From the NCBI RefSeq assembly GCF_001854765.1, contig NZ_LJJE01000035.1, positions 1 to 64,000 of the forward strand: a stretch of 64,000 nucleotides of DNA, in the 5' to 3' direction. A model generated the notes under the pieces. The model did no database searches and was not told the origin of the DNA. It was given only the letters and a program-made list of their open reading frames with translations. Shown in pieces: positions 1-9,636 of this stretch. The stretch's first letter is position 1, and every line of letters begins with the position of its first letter. This DNA is from Vibrio sonorensis. Its GTDB lineage: Bacteria; Pseudomonadota; Gammaproteobacteria; Enterobacterales; Vibrionaceae. Made by a program: the position numbers and the translations under genes.

Positions 1-828
1 TTGGCGGAATTTGCAGCGGAGCCAGAGCCTCTACCTGATGCTGGGAAAGGGGAAGTTACGCCAAGTGAAGAAGAGCCGATCGCTATGTCGGAAACGGATC
101 TTCTCAATGCTCTTGAAGAATCGGAAGTTGATGGGGAAGAAGATTTCCATTTAGATAACTTAGATATACCTTCTCTAGATGAAGTCTCTCCAGAAGAGGA
201 GGCACATCGTCATTACGACGAAAAGGCGTTCGACGAACTTCTAGCCGATGAATCTCCTCAAGAAAGCGACTTTGAAATAGACACTCCAGATCAAGTGACT
301 TCAGACAGTGCTGGTATGGACTTAGATGCCATGTTAGACGTCGGTGAAGACTGGAACGGCTTTAGTTTATCCGCAGAGCAACAGGCACAGATAACCGATG
401 ACATCCCAGAAGAAGAGCAGGGTATTTGGAGCAGTGATAATCTACCAGAGCAAGCTCAGGTCTTAGAAGAAAACTGGGAAGATCAAGAGAGCATTGCCGA
501 TCTGAAGTCCGGAGATCATGGTTACAGAACGATCGATGAACTGATGGCAGAGGTGGAAGCCGAAGAGGGTAAGCCATTCGATGAATCGGAAGAGGAACTG
601 AATCTAGACGTCGGCCTAAATGACTTCCCCGATGTGATTGGTGATATAGGGGAAACCGATGTCGATGCCAATGCGGAAGCAGCAGGTAAGCTGGATCTAG
701 CAAAAATCTATATGGAGATGAGCGACAAAGACGGTGCGATCAAGCTACTAGAAGAAGCGATTGTCGACGGTAGCGATGAGATTCGACGCGAAGCGAAAAG
801 CTTAATTGATAAATTGAACGGACGTTAA
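1..828 (+). CDS. hubP/fimV: Polar landmark protein HubP/FimV, C-terminal part (5' end outside window)
   Basis: The visible 275 residues are very acidic and rich in Asp, Glu, Ser and Leu, as in the long linker of FimV-family proteins. They end in a compact helical segment of about 45 residues (LDLAKIYMEMSDKDGAIKLL and onwards), which is the conserved FimV C-terminal TPR-like domain. In Vibrio this protein is known as HubP, a transmembrane protein that recruits flagellar, chemotaxis and chromosome partners to the pole. The first codon in the window is TTG and is probably internal, so the LysM and membrane parts lie upstream. It precedes truA, as is usual in gammaproteobacteria. The family is clear; the HubP name rests on the Vibrio context. 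Confidence 0.85.
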   Translation: MAEFAAEPEPLPDAGKGEVTPSEEEPIAMSETDLLNALEESEVDGEEDFHLDNLDIPSLDEVSPEEEAHRHYDEKAFDELLADESPQESDFEIDTPDQVTSDSAGMDLDAMLDVGEDWNGFSLSAEQQAQITDDIPEEEQGIWSSDNLPEQAQVLEENWEDQESIADLKSGDHGYRTIDELMAEVEAEEGKPFDESEEELNLDVGLNDFPDVIGDIGETDVDANAEAAGKLDLAKIYMEMSDKDGAIKLLEEAIVDGSDEIRREAKSLIDKLNGR

Positions 829-848
829 TATAAGCGTTATCGCTTAGG

Positions 849-876
849 AAGGGGGCAGATGCCCCCTTATCTTTTT
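849..876 (+). terminator. Rho-independent terminator after hubP/fimV
   Basis: A GC-rich hairpin (AAGGGGGCA, 2-base loop, TGCCCCCTT) at 849-868 is followed by TAT and five T. It lies about 20 bases after the stop codon and before truA. Confidence 0.85.
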
Positions 877-926
877 AAATGTAAACGGCTATACTTCTGC
901 CCCCATTTTTGTAGAGAACGACTCAG

Positions 927-1720
927 ATGAGAATCGCTTTAGGTATCGAATATAATGGCAGTGCTACTATGGATGGCAGCGCCAGAAAGAAGTCATCAGT
1001 GTGCAGGAAAAGTTGGAACGAGCACTGAGTGTGGTCGCCAATCATCCGGTTGAAGTGTTGTGTGCAGGGCGCACAGATGCTGGTGTACATGGTACTGGTC
1101 AAGTGGTCCATTTTGACACTACGTCTGAGCGTAAGATGGTAGCTTGGACAATGGGAGTAAATGCTAACTTACCGTCTGATATCGCTGTAAGGTGGGCTCA
1201 CCCTGTTTCGGAAGAGTTTCACGCCAGATTTTCAGCAACGGCTAGGCGCTATCGCTATATTATTTTCAACAGTCCTCTGCGACCGGGTATTTTGTCGAAT
1301 GGTGTGAGTCACTATCACGGCGAATTAGATCACGAACGCATGCATACAGCAGGGCAATACCTTTTAGGTGAGAATGATTTCACGTCTTTTAGAGCTGTTC
1401 ATTGTCAGTCGCGCAGTCCGTGGCGTAACATAATGCACTTAAACGTGAGTCGTCACGGGCAGTACGTAGTTATTGATATTAAAGCGAATGCTTTTGTTTA
1501 CCATATGGTGAGGAATATAACCGGCAGTCTTATTGCAGTAGGTCGTGGCGAGCAAGAACCAGAGTGGATTGAATGGCTGTTGGAAGCCAAAGACAGAAAA
1601 TTAGCGGGAGCAACCGCTAAAGCGGAAGGACTCTATTTGGTCGATGTGGACTACCCTGAATCTTTTGAGCTTCCAAAAGGTGCGATCGGTCCTCTGTTTC
1701 TGCCAGATGAGTTGAACTAA
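927..1720 (+). CDS. truA: tRNA pseudouridine(38-40) synthase TruA, frameshifted in this sequence
   Basis: TruA converts U38-U40 of the tRNA anticodon arm to pseudouridine. The protein has the catalytic motif [18 protein letters not shown] (Asp of RTDAG) and the family C-terminal region. The ATG at 927 encodes [13 protein letters not shown], a normal TruA N-terminus. The frame then breaks: between 965 and 966 one T appears to be missing (GCT-TAC-TAT reduced to GCTACTAT), and the correct frame (YGWQRQKEV...) resumes from about 968. With that base restored the protein is about 264 residues, normal for TruA. A downstream ATG at 1001 would give only 239 residues and lose the N-terminal strand. Sequencing error is the likeliest cause. 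Confidence 0.85.
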
Positions 1721-1765
1721 TCCTAGCTTAATTGTTCAAAAAATCAGTGCATTACCGCATGAGAG

Positions 1766-1788
1766 ATAGGTACAAGAAATAGGTACAA
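1766..1788. repeat. 13-bp-spaced direct repeat upstream of accD
   Basis: ATAGGTACAA occurs at 1766-1775 and again at 1779-1788, 13 bases apart, in the truA-accD gap. No function is known. It could be an operator or a chance tandem. Confidence 0.35.
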
Positions 1789-1895
1789 CCAGTTTTTTGT
1801 CCACAGCTGGCACTTTCTATGCTTTAATCCTCACGCGTAAATCCAGAATTTGTAACTTTCGCAGCCTGCGGAAGTGTTGATAGAAAAGGTCTTCC

Positions 1896-2822
1896 ATGAG
1901 TTGGCTTGAAAAAATTTTAGAAAAAAGCAACATTGTAAGTTCACGCAAAGCGTCAATACCTGAAGGGGTGTGGACGAAGTGCCCAGTGTGTGGTCAGGTT
2001 CTCTATTACGCAGAGTTAGAGAGAAACCTAGAGGTATGCCCTAAGTGTAATCATCATATGCGTATGAAGGCGCGTCGTCGTCTTGAAACTTTCCTTGATG
2101 AAAACAACCGCACAGAACTAGCTGATGAGCTAGAGCCAATGGATAAACTGAAGTTTAAAGATTCGAAGCGTTATAAAGATCGAATCTCTGCGGCGCAAAA
2201 ATCCAGCGGCGAAAAAGATGCTTTAGTTGTAATGAAAGGTGAATTGCTCGGTCTACCAATCGTTGCGTGTGCTTTCGAGTTCTCCTTTATGGGTGGCTCA
2301 ATGGGTTCGGTTGTCGGTGCTCGTTTTGTTCGCGCTGTAGAAGCTGCTATCGAAAACAATAGTGCACTAATTTGCTTCTCGGCCAGTGGTGGCGCGCGAA
2401 TGCAGGAGGCGTTAATGTCTCTTATGCAGATGGCAAAAACCAGTGCTGCATTGGCTCGTTTATCTGAAAAAGGTCTACCTTTTATTTCGGTGTTAACTGA
2501 CCCGACTATGGGTGGTGTTTCGGCAAGTTTAGCTATGCTTGGCGATATAAACATTGCTGAGCCTAAGGCATTGATTGGTTTTGCCGGTCGCCGAGTGATA
2601 GAGCAGACAGTACGTGAAGACCTACCTGAAGGCTTCCAACGCAGTGAGTTCTTATTAGAACACGGTGCGATTGATATGATTGTTGACCGCCGTGAAATGC
2701 GTACACGCGTCGGCAGCATTGTCTCTAAACTTACTAATCAGCCATCTCCTCTTGTGGTATCGGTTAACGATTCTCCAAATGAAGAGGCATATTCTGTACC
2801 AGAAGCGGATGAAAAAGGGTAA
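1896..2822 (+). CDS. accD: Acetyl-CoA carboxylase, carboxyltransferase subunit beta
   Basis: AccD is the beta subunit of the carboxyltransferase that makes malonyl-CoA, the first step of fatty acid synthesis; it pairs with AccA. The 308-residue protein has the N-terminal four-cysteine zinc ribbon (CPVCGQ at about 29-34 and CPKCNHH at about 48-54). It also has the carboxyltransferase core, with [13 protein letters not shown] and the glycine-rich [10 protein letters not shown]. The length is normal. The gene order truA-accD-folC-dedD-cvpA-purF matches E. coli except that dedA is absent between truA and accD. Confidence 0.97.
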   Translation: MSWLEKILEKSNIVSSRKASIPEGVWTKCPVCGQVLYYAELERNLEVCPKCNHHMRMKARRRLETFLDENNRTELADELEPMDKLKFKDSKRYKDRISAAQKSSGEKDALVVMKGELLGLPIVACAFEFSFMGGSMGSVVGARFVRAVEAAIENNSALICFSASGGARMQEALMSLMQMAKTSAALARLSEKGLPFISVLTDPTMGGVSASLAMLGDINIAEPKALIGFAGRRVIEQTVREDLPEGFQRSEFLLEHGAIDMIVDRREMRTRVGSIVSKLTNQPSPLVVSVNDSPNEEAYSVPEADEKG

Positions 2823-2862
2823 AGTAGCACTAACGTAAAATTACCGTGATTCGGTTAGTTAG

Positions 2863-4125
2863 ATGAATCAAAACCCAATTCCCCAAGCCACATCACCTCT
2901 CGCGATGTGGCTTGATTATTTAACCAACATCCATACCTCAGCTATCGATCTAGGACTTGAACGAGTTCAGGCGGTTGCTCAAAAAGCTCAACTGATAAAA
3001 CCAGCCCCTACAGTCATTACCGTTGCTGGAACTAATGGCAAAGGTTCGACATGTGCTTTGATGGAAGCTATCTTGCTCGACGCTGGCTACTCAGTAGGTG
3101 TCTACAGTTCTCCACACCTAATTCGATACAATGAACGCGTTAGAATCAATGGCAAAGAGCTTTCAGATGAAAAGCACAGCCAAGCTTTTGACTTTATTGA
3201 AAATGCTCGTGGTGATATCAGCCTTAGTTTCTTTGAATATGGCACGTTAGCCGCTCTAAGGTTGTTCCAAACGGAAAACGTTCAAGTGGTTCTATTAGAA
3301 GTGGGGCTAGGCGGTCGTTTGGATGCGACGAATGTCGTTGACCACGACGTTTCAGTGATTACCAGCCTAGCTATCGACCACGTAGACTGGTTAGGTGATG
3401 ATATCAATGTGATTGGCTATGAAAAAGCGGGGATCTATCGCAGCGATAAACCTGCTATTTGCGGGCAACCAAAGGCACCAGCGAGCGTTGCTGCACACGC
3501 TGATGATATTGGCGCACATCTTCATCAAGTTGGCATCCAGTTTGATTACAAGGTGACGGAAAATCAGCGTTGGTCTTGGCGCAGCGGCACATTCGCTTTA
3601 GATGATTTACCGCTGCCAAGTCTCCCCCTTGCTAATGCAGCGACTGCTCTAATGGCACTGGGTTGCTCTGAACTTGATATCAGTGATGTAAACATAGTAA
3701 AAGGTCTTGAGTCGGCTTCTCTTGCTGGCCGTATGCAAGTCATTGGCCACGGCCCGACAGTGGTGTTAGATGTTGCTCATAATCCCCATTCAGCCGAGTA
3801 TTTGAAAGACGAAATCAAAACTCGTTACGGGAATCAGCGAGTTCATGTGGTGATTGCCATGCTGCACGACAAAGATATCAAATCGACGATAGACGCGCTG
3901 TCAGGGGTAGGGGACGTTTGGTATCCTGCCTCGCTAACCGGTGAACGAGCGGCGAAAGCCTCAGAACTGACCGCGTACCTACCCGATTACCAAGCAGAAT
4001 TTGATAACCCTGTAGCCGCATTTGATGCCGCGATGACAAACGCCGATAAGGATGATGTCATTTTAGTCGTCGGTTCATTTCACACGGTAGGTGAAGTGTT
4101 ATCGCATTGCGAAAAAGGAGAGTAA
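2863..4125 (+). CDS. folC: Bifunctional folylpolyglutamate synthase / dihydrofolate synthase
   Basis: FolC adds glutamate to dihydropteroate and lengthens the polyglutamate tail of folates in the cytoplasm. The 420-residue protein has the Mur-ligase-type ATP loop TVAGTNGKGSTCALME near residue 55. The second family signature follows at VLLEVGLGGRLDATNVVD, and a C-terminal domain contains VVLDVAHNPHSAEYL. Length and motifs are complete. It lies 40 bases after accD and abuts dedD, with its stop next to the dedD start, so the two are co-transcribed. Confidence 0.96.
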   Translation: MNQNPIPQATSPLAMWLDYLTNIHTSAIDLGLERVQAVAQKAQLIKPAPTVITVAGTNGKGSTCALMEAILLDAGYSVGVYSSPHLIRYNERVRINGKELSDEKHSQAFDFIENARGDISLSFFEYGTLAALRLFQTENVQVVLLEVGLGGRLDATNVVDHDVSVITSLAIDHVDWLGDDINVIGYEKAGIYRSDKPAICGQPKAPASVAAHADDIGAHLHQVGIQFDYKVTENQRWSWRSGTFALDDLPLPSLPLANAATALMALGCSELDISDVNIVKGLESASLAGRMQVIGHGPTVVLDVAHNPHSAEYLKDEIKTRYGNQRVHVVIAMLHDKDIKSTIDALSGVGDVWYPASLTGERAAKASELTAYLPDYQAEFDNPVAAFDAAMTNADKDDVILVVGSFHTVGEVLSHCEKGE

Positions 4126-4701
4126 ATGGCGAGTAAATTTCAAAGTCGCTTAGTGGGTACCATTATCCTTGTCTCAGTAGGAGTTATTGTACTGCCTGAC
4201 ATTTTGGATGGTAAGAAAAGCCACTATCGCGAAGAGATCGCGAGCATCCCTATAAAGCCTGAGCTGGAAAGTGAAATTGAACGATTTGAAGTGCTTGAAC
4301 CAGTGGAAGACACGGTGGCATTGCCAGAATCTCCCGTTGAAGCCATCGTTGAAGAATCAACGTCACAGATAGCTGAAGTAGCTCCAACTGAGGCCGCTGA
4401 TGCTCAGGCTTCCGATGTCGTCGAAGTAGAGGTTAAGCCCGTACCTGAACGCAACGAGTATCAGGAAAGCGCTTGGTTAATTCAACTTATGGCACTTAAA
4501 AATGCTGAAAATGCGAAAAACGTAGTTAAGGATCTACAGAAAAGGGGATATCAGGCTCATACTAAATTAGAAAACGGTTTTACCCGAGTAATCATAGGTC
4601 CCGATGTTTCAAAGAGTAAGTTGGAAAGACAGCTTATAGAACTTGAGAAAATTACCGGTTCCAAAGGTCGATTGCTCAAATTTAAACCACTTAATCCATA
4701 A
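4126..4701 (+). CDS. dedD: SPOR-domain cell division protein DedD
   Basis: The 191-residue protein has one N-terminal membrane segment (about 9-26, LVGTIILVSVGVIVLPDIL), an acidic Glu/Val/Pro-rich periplasmic linker, and a C-terminal SPOR domain (about 115-190). SPOR domains bind denuded septal peptidoglycan, and DedD is a non-essential division protein in E. coli. The start ATG directly follows the folC stop. Confidence 0.92.
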   Translation: MASKFQSRLVGTIILVSVGVIVLPDILDGKKSHYREEIASIPIKPELESEIERFEVLEPVEDTVALPESPVEAIVEESTSQIAEVAPTEAADAQASDVVEVEVKPVPERNEYQESAWLIQLMALKNAENAKNVVKDLQKRGYQAHTKLENGFTRVIIGPDVSKSKLERQLIELEKITGSKGRLLKFKPLNP

Positions 4702-4715
4702 GAAAACGTTTGCGT
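4701..4715 (-). promoter_or_regulatory. PurR operator upstream of cvpA-purF
   Basis: Read on the minus strand the site is ACGCAAACGTTTTCT, a near-perfect match to the E. coli PurR box (consensus ACGCAAACGTTTTCNT). It overlaps the end of dedD and lies about 50 bases before cvpA. The E. coli cvpA-purF promoter is PurR-repressed at the same position. Confidence 0.85.
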
Positions 4716-4762
4716 CAGCGTTTTTTCTGTTAAAATGCGCGCCAACTTAAGATGTTGAACTC

Positions 4763-5254
4763 ATGAATTGGTTAGATATTGTCATTTTAAGTGTGATCGG
4801 CCTGTCGGCTTTGATCAGTTTAATTCGCGGTTTCGCGAAAGAAGCCATGTCATTGGTAATTTGGTGTGGAGCGTTTTTTATCGCCAGCCACTATTACTTA
4901 AAGTTAGCGGTTTATTTCACTAACATTCAAGACGACATGGTTCGAAACGGAGCGGCGATTGCAGCCTTATTTGTTGCTACGCTAATTGTAGGGGCCATTG
5001 TGAACTATGTGCTCGGACAATTAGTTCAAAAGACAGGGCTTTCAGGTACAGACCGTGTACTCGGGGTGGTTTTTGGAGCACTGCGAGGGGTCTTAATCGT
5101 ATCTGCGGGTTTGTTCTTTATGGATGCATTTACTACCGCTAACTCTTCGGAGTGGTGGACTAGCTCTCAGTTAGTACCTGAGTTTAGTCGTGTGATTGCA
5201 CCCTTTTTTGAGCACTTAAAGGCGACATCAAGTTTCTTATCTGGCGCGTTATAG
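4763..5254 (+). CDS. cvpA: CvpA family membrane protein
   Basis: This 163-residue integral membrane protein has four predicted hydrophobic helices (about 5-20, 29-45, 65-85 and 102-120). CvpA in E. coli is named for colicin V production; its general role is not settled, although it is linked to envelope stress tolerance. It is the first gene of the cvpA-purF unit behind the PurR box and lies 33 bases before purF. Confidence 0.93.
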   Translation: MNWLDIVILSVIGLSALISLIRGFAKEAMSLVIWCGAFFIASHYYLKLAVYFTNIQDDMVRNGAAIAALFVATLIVGAIVNYVLGQLVQKTGLSGTDRVLGVVFGALRGVLIVSAGLFFMDAFTTANSSEWWTSSQLVPEFSRVIAPFFEHLKATSSFLSGAL

Positions 5255-5287
5255 CGCCAGCCATTGTCGAAAATCGAGGGTTAGGAC

Positions 5288-6802
5288 ATGTGTGGTATTG
5301 TTGGAATCGTTGGCACAACGCCTGTAAACCAGTCTATCTATGACGCATTAACGGTATTACAGCACCGTGGCCAAGATGCCGCTGGTATTTGTACCATAGA
5401 AAGCAATCGTTTTCGTCTGCGTAAGGCGAACGGATTGGTTAAAGATGTATTTGAAGCCAAACACATGCAGAGACTGCAAGGCACTGTTGGTATTGGTCAC
5501 GCACGTTACCCTACAGCAGGTAGTTCAAGCGCTTCGGAAGCACAGCCGTTTTACGTGAACTCGCCTTTCGGTATTACCCTTGCTCACAACGGTAACTTAA
5601 CAAACGCGGCAGATATTCGCGAAAAACTTGTTGAAAAAGATCGCCGTCACCTAAATACGACTTCTGACTCAGAAGTGTTGCTAAACGTATTGGCTCACGA
5701 AATTGATACGGTTAAAGGCAACGTAACTTCTGATGATGTTTTCCGCGCCGTGACAAATGTTCACCGCACAATCCGAGGAGCATACGCCGTTGTTGCTATG
5801 ATTATCGGGCATGGTCTTATCGCATTCCGCGATCCAAATGGCATCCGTCCACTTTGTCTTGGCAAGCGTGAAGTAGATGGCCGCACTGAGTACATGGTTG
5901 CTTCTGAATCTGTAGCCTTAGATGCGGTTGGTTTTGACTTTGTTCGCGATGTTGCTCCGGGTGAAGCGGTATACGCGACGTTTGATGGTGAACTTCACAC
6001 GCGCCAGTGCGCTGACAACCCATCTCTAAACCCATGTATTTTTGAGTTTGTATACTTTGCACGTCCAGATTCGTTTATCGACAAAATTTCTGTATACAGT
6101 GCTCGCGTAGAAATGGGCAAAAAACTAGGCCAACGCATTCGTGATGAGTTCGAAAACCTAGATATTGATGTGGTTATCCCCATTCCAGAAACATCGTGTG
6201 ATATCGCTTTGCAAATAGCACAAGCTATTGAAAAACCATATCGTCAAGGCTTTGTAAAGAACCGTTATGTAGGCCGTACCTTTATCATGCCAGGTCAACA
6301 GCAACGCAAGAAGTCAGTGCGTCGCAAGTTGAATGCTATTCGCTCAGAGTTTAAAGACAAGAACGTGCTTTTGGTTGATGACTCTATCGTACGTGGAACC
6401 ACATCAGAGCAGATCATTGAGATGGCTCGTGATTCTGGCGCGAAGAAGGTTTACATGGTTTCTGCAGCTCCTGAAATCCGCTTCCCGAACGTTTATGGTA
6501 TCGATATGCCAAGTGCAAACGAACTAATCGCACACGGTCGCGACAACGAAGCTATTTGTAAACAGATTGGCGCTGATGAGCTTATCTTCCAGAAACTCGA
6601 TGATCTCGTTGAAGCCGTAGGTTTAGGCAATACCGACATCACCAAGTTTGAAACGTCTGTTTTCAACGGCGAGTATGTGACTGGAGATATTGATCAAGAG
6701 TACTTGGATTTCATCGATTCATTGCGTAACGATGATGCAAAAGTACAACGCGAAATTAAGCAAGAGTTAGCTAACTTAGAGTTACACAACGAAGGTGCTT
6801 AA
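5288..6802 (+). CDS. purF: Amidophosphoribosyltransferase
   Basis: PurF makes phosphoribosylamine from PRPP and glutamine, the first committed step of purine synthesis. The 504-residue protein starts MCGIVGIVG; after Met removal Cys is the N-terminal nucleophile of the class II glutamine amidotransferase domain. The C-terminal half carries the PRPP-binding loop [17 protein letters not shown] (near residues 360-376). The length is normal. Control by PurR is expected from the box before cvpA. Confidence 0.97.
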   Translation: MCGIVGIVGTTPVNQSIYDALTVLQHRGQDAAGICTIESNRFRLRKANGLVKDVFEAKHMQRLQGTVGIGHARYPTAGSSSASEAQPFYVNSPFGITLAHNGNLTNAADIREKLVEKDRRHLNTTSDSEVLLNVLAHEIDTVKGNVTSDDVFRAVTNVHRTIRGAYAVVAMIIGHGLIAFRDPNGIRPLCLGKREVDGRTEYMVASESVALDAVGFDFVRDVAPGEAVYATFDGELHTRQCADNPSLNPCIFEFVYFARPDSFIDKISVYSARVEMGKKLGQRIRDEFENLDIDVVIPIPETSCDIALQIAQAIEKPYRQGFVKNRYVGRTFIMPGQQQRKKSVRRKLNAIRSEFKDKNVLLVDDSIVRGTTSEQIIEMARDSGAKKVYMVSAAPEIRFPNVYGIDMPSANELIAHGRDNEAICKQIGADELIFQKLDDLVEAVGLGNTDITKFETSVFNGEYVTGDIDQEYLDFIDSLRNDDAKVQREIKQELANLELHNEGA

Positions 6803-6813
6803 CCGCAGTATCT

Positions 6814-6846
6814 AAAAAAGGGCTTCCAATGGAAGCCCTTTTTTTA
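6814..6846. terminator. Bidirectional terminator between purF and znuB
   Basis: A perfect stem (AAGGGCTTCC, AAT, GGAAGCCCTT) is flanked by A-rich sequence on one side and T-rich sequence on the other, so it can serve both convergent genes. It overlaps the znuB stop codon by about 3 bases. Confidence 0.9.
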
Positions 6847-7629
6847 TGCGCGAGATTTAAATGTTTGAAAGAGGATAAAGAGTGCTGTTGCCGCAACTAC
6901 AACGGAAGGGCCAGCAGGAGTATCAAAATGCCACGACATTGAGAGGCCGGAAAGGACGGCGACGGCACCGATTATTGATGCAAATAGCGCCATTTGCTCC
7001 GGACTACGAGCCAACTTTCTAGCAGTTGCAGCGGGAATGATTAATAGTGACGTCATAATAAGTGCACCTACAAACTTCATTCCAACTGCAATAAAAACGC
7101 CGACTAACAGCATTAAAACCAGCCTCATTAGGTCGACATTGTGTCCTTCAACAGCAGCCAACTCTTCATTTATCGTCGTCGAAAGTAGTGGACGCCAGAA
7201 GGCGAACAAAATTACGGCGACCAGAGCGACCCCTGCATAAATATAGAGAATGTCTTGCGGCGATACTGCTAACAAATCTCCGAACAGGTAACTCATCAAG
7301 TCGATACGCACATTGTCTAAGAAGCTCACGGTTATTAAACCTAGAGAGAGCGAACTGTGGGCAAGGATCCCTAATAAGGTATCTGTGGCTACAACTCGCT
7401 GCTTTTGCAATGTGACCAAAACGACAGCCAACGCTAAGCAGCATACCAGTAGGGCTAGGTACAGGTTCACATTTAACAGGAAACCTAACGCAAGCCCCAT
7501 AAGTGAAGCGTGTGCTAAGGTGTCGCCAAAATAGGCCATGCGGCGCCATACAACAAACGAACCCAATGGACCCGCGATGGCGGCAATTCCTAATCCAGCG
7601 AGTATGGAAGGAAGTAAAAACTCAATCAT
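6844..7629 (-). CDS. znuB: Zinc ABC transporter permease ZnuB
   Basis: ZnuB is the membrane channel of the high-affinity zinc importer ZnuABC. From the chosen start ([17 protein letters not shown] at 7629-7627) the protein is 261 residues with about seven to eight hydrophobic segments and the ABC-3 permease pattern ([24 protein letters not shown]). A longer frame from 7680 is possible, but the shorter start matches E. coli ZnuB. It overlaps the end of znuC by 8 bases, so translation is probably coupled. Confidence 0.94.
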   Translation of the reverse strand: MIEFLLPSILAGLGIAAIAGPLGSFVVWRRMAYFGDTLAHASLMGLALGFLLNVNLYLALLVCCLALAVVLVTLQKQRVVATDTLLGILAHSSLSLGLITVSFLDNVRIDLMSYLFGDLLAVSPQDILYIYAGVALVAVILFAFWRPLLSTTINEELAAVEGHNVDLMRLVLMLLVGVFIAVGMKFVGALIMTSLLIIPAATARKLARSPEQMALFASIIGAVAVLSGLSMSWHFDTPAGPSVVVAATALFILFQTFKSRA

Positions 7630-8407
7630 GATGATGGTGACCGTGAGAGTGGTGACTGCAAGTATCCGCATCACCTTCAACGGCTTGTCCCGCCAAGTCG
7701 TGGTGATGGTGGTTATGTTGATGATGATAGAAGGCTAAGGACTCACTGCGCGCCTCGCCAAACAGGGCGATGTAATTTGGGTGTTGAGTAATGTCCGCCG
7801 GAGCGCCAGAACAACAAACGTGGTGATTTAAGCAAACGACGTCGTCGGTTTTAGCCATAACTAAGTGCAAGTCGTGGGACACCATAAATACCGCGCAATT
7901 GAAACGATGGCGTATCGTATCGATCAGGTCATATAGGTCGATTTGTCCTTGAACGTCAACGCCTTGAGCGGGTTCATCTAGCACTAAAAGATCTGGCCTT
8001 TGCAAAAGCGCTCTGGCCAACAAGACCCTTTGGTTTTCGCCACCTGACAAAGAGTGCATATTACTTTCTAACAGATGCTCTGCACCGACGAGCTTTAAGG
8101 CATCTAGTCTCTCTTGCTGGCTAAAGCGACCCGCTAAAGAAAGAAAACGAGAGACATTGAGTGGCAAGGTATCGTTGAGTTTGAGCTTTTGTGGCACATA
8201 ACCGACCTTTAACCCTTTCGGCTTTTTGATGTTTCCTCGGAAGTCTGCTTGCAAACCAAGTAGGACTTTGACCAAGGTTGATTTACCAGCACCATTTGGA
8301 CCAATCAGGGTGGTAATTTCTCCTCTTTTGATGGTTAAAGAGACATTATCTAAGACCTGACGTTCACCGAAACGAACACTAACTTTGTCTAGCTCCACTA
8401 ACGGCAT
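7622..8407 (-). CDS. znuC: Zinc ABC transporter ATP-binding protein ZnuC with His-rich tail
   Basis: ZnuC powers zinc import. The 261-residue protein has Walker A (GPNGAGKST, near 37-45), the ABC signature [15 protein letters not shown], Walker [11 protein letters not shown] and the switch His (SHDLH). The C-terminal 45 residues are unusually rich in His ([10 protein letters not shown], later [10 protein letters not shown]) and probably bind or sense zinc. It is transcribed divergently from znuA across a Zur-like operator. Confidence 0.96.
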   Translation of the reverse strand: MPLVELDKVSVRFGERQVLDNVSLTIKRGEITTLIGPNGAGKSTLVKVLLGLQADFRGNIKKPKGLKVGYVPQKLKLNDTLPLNVSRFLSLAGRFSQQERLDALKLVGAEHLLESNMHSLSGGENQRVLLARALLQRPDLLVLDEPAQGVDVQGQIDLYDLIDTIRHRFNCAVFMVSHDLHLVMAKTDDVVCLNHHVCCSGAPADITQHPNYIALFGEARSESLAFYHHQHNHHHHDLAGQAVEGDADTCSHHSHGHHHHD

Positions 8408-8436
8408 TTAAATAGAACTCATTTGCAATTAAATCT

Positions 8437-8451
8437 TGTTATAATGTAACA
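8437..8451. promoter_or_regulatory. Zur operator between znuC and znuA
   Basis: TGTTATAATGTAACA is a perfect TGTTA/TAACA inverted repeat around a 5-base centre. It closely matches the core of the E. coli Zur box (TGTTATANTATAACA). It lies between the divergent znuCB and znuA genes, where Zur represses both when zinc is plentiful. The embedded TATAAT may also be a -10 element. Confidence 0.85.
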
Positions 8452-8491
8452 TTCATCCCACTTTAAAGCCATATCAAAGCGTGCAAGGACT

Positions 8492-9379
8492 ATGAAACGA
8501 TTATTAACAGCCGGTCTTTTACTCAACTTGGCGGTATTTTCAGCCAATGCGGCGGACGTACTCACCTCGATTCGACCTATTCAAATGATCACAACTGAAA
8601 TCACTAAAGGTGTTAGCCAGCCTGAGGTACTTCTTGGCACAAATACATCGCCTCATGATTACGCGCTTAAGCCATCGGATGTACGCCGTATCCAAGGCGC
8701 AGATTTGGTGATTTGGTTTGGTCGCGATTTAGAGCCTTTCTTAGAGAAGAGCTTAAGCAAACGCGATCGGGTATTGACCTTGAGTCAGGTTGATGGATTG
8801 GCATTGCGAGAGTTTGCCGAAGGTGGACACGACCACCATGATCATCACGGGCACGACCACGGCACTCATGACCCACATTTTTGGCTCGGTCATAAAACAG
8901 CCGTACAAGTTGCACAAGCTATAACAAAGGCAATGGCAGAACTGGACCCAAATAACCAGTTGGTTTATGAAGAAAACCTCAAACAGTTTGAAGCTGAAAT
9001 GCAGTCACTTTCAGAAAAAATCACTAAGCAGTTAGCGCCAGTTAAATCGAAAGGTTACTACGTATTTCACGATGCCTATGCCTATTTTGAAGAAGACTAC
9101 GGGTTAAACCAGTTGGGGCACTTCACGGTTAGTCCTGAGAGAAAACCCGGGGCAAAAACATTGATTAAGATCCGAAAAGCGTTGGCCGCAGAAGAAGCTA
9201 CATGTGTGTTTAAAGAGCCTCAGTATACGCCAGCTGTAGTGCAGTCAGTGACTCGCGGTAGTAGTGCCAATATAGGTGAACTTGACCCTCTAGGTGCTTC
9301 GATCGAAGTTAAATCAGGCAGTTACTTTGTCTTCTTACAAAGTTTGGCAGATAGCTTCGAAACCTGCCTGAGTAAGTAA
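8492..9379 (+). CDS. znuA: Zinc ABC transporter periplasmic binding protein ZnuA
   Basis: ZnuA captures zinc in the periplasm and passes it to ZnuB. The 295-residue protein has a signal peptide (MKRLLTAGLLLNLAVFSANA, then ADVLTSIRP) and metal-ligand histidines (NTSPHDYALKPSD, THDPHFWLG, YYVFHDAY). A His/Asp-rich loop near residues 113-128 (GHDHHDHHGHDHG) is typical of zinc-specific members of cluster 9. The length is normal. Confidence 0.96.
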   Translation: MKRLLTAGLLLNLAVFSANAADVLTSIRPIQMITTEITKGVSQPEVLLGTNTSPHDYALKPSDVRRIQGADLVIWFGRDLEPFLEKSLSKRDRVLTLSQVDGLALREFAEGGHDHHDHHGHDHGTHDPHFWLGHKTAVQVAQAITKAMAELDPNNQLVYEENLKQFEAEMQSLSEKITKQLAPVKSKGYYVFHDAYAYFEEDYGLNQLGHFTVSPERKPGAKTLIKIRKALAAEEATCVFKEPQYTPAVVQSVTRGSSANIGELDPLGASIEVKSGSYFVFLQSLADSFETCLSK

Positions 9380-9404
9380 CCGTACACTTTCCCGCCTAAT
9401 TTTT

Positions 9405-9457
9405 ACCTGAATCACAGAATCCATGTGATTCAGGTATTAAAAGTTTTGTTTTTTTGA
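9405..9457 (+). terminator. Terminator after znuA
   Basis: An 11-bp perfect stem (ACCTGAATCAC / GTGATTCAGGT, 9405-9435) is followed by a T-rich stretch (AAGTTTTGTTTTTTT). Confidence 0.8.
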
Positions 9458-9468
9458 GCTACCTATCA

Positions 9469-9512
9469 GTTAATCTTGTAAGATAATTAACTCTGCGAAT
9501 TAATCTCGTAGA
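9469..9512. promoter_or_regulatory. Inverted and direct repeats upstream of the tfoS-like gene
   Basis: GTTAATCTTGTAAGATAATTAAC (9469-9491) contains GTTAAT/ATTAAC arms and an inner ATCTT-GT-AAGAT stem. A related copy, TTAATCTCGTAGA, starts at 9500, 30 bases after the first TTAATCTTGTAAG. The regular spacing suggests a protein-binding site or promoter element for the downstream regulator. No known factor is assigned. Confidence 0.4.
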
Positions 9513-9636
9513 CTTTGTTATGGGATAGTTACGTGATGTTTTAATGGGTAGCGATAAAAACACAATAACCTGCACCTCACATTTTCTCTCCTCAATAATC
9601 GTTTTAATTGGTTGTCAGACCGCTGGAATTTAAGTT

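Noticed and set aside
2171..2719. 182-residue antisense open frame inside accD
   Set aside because: It is a mirror of accD codon structure with no protein-like features; the same applies to the other antisense frames such as 7166-7549 and 47535-47996.
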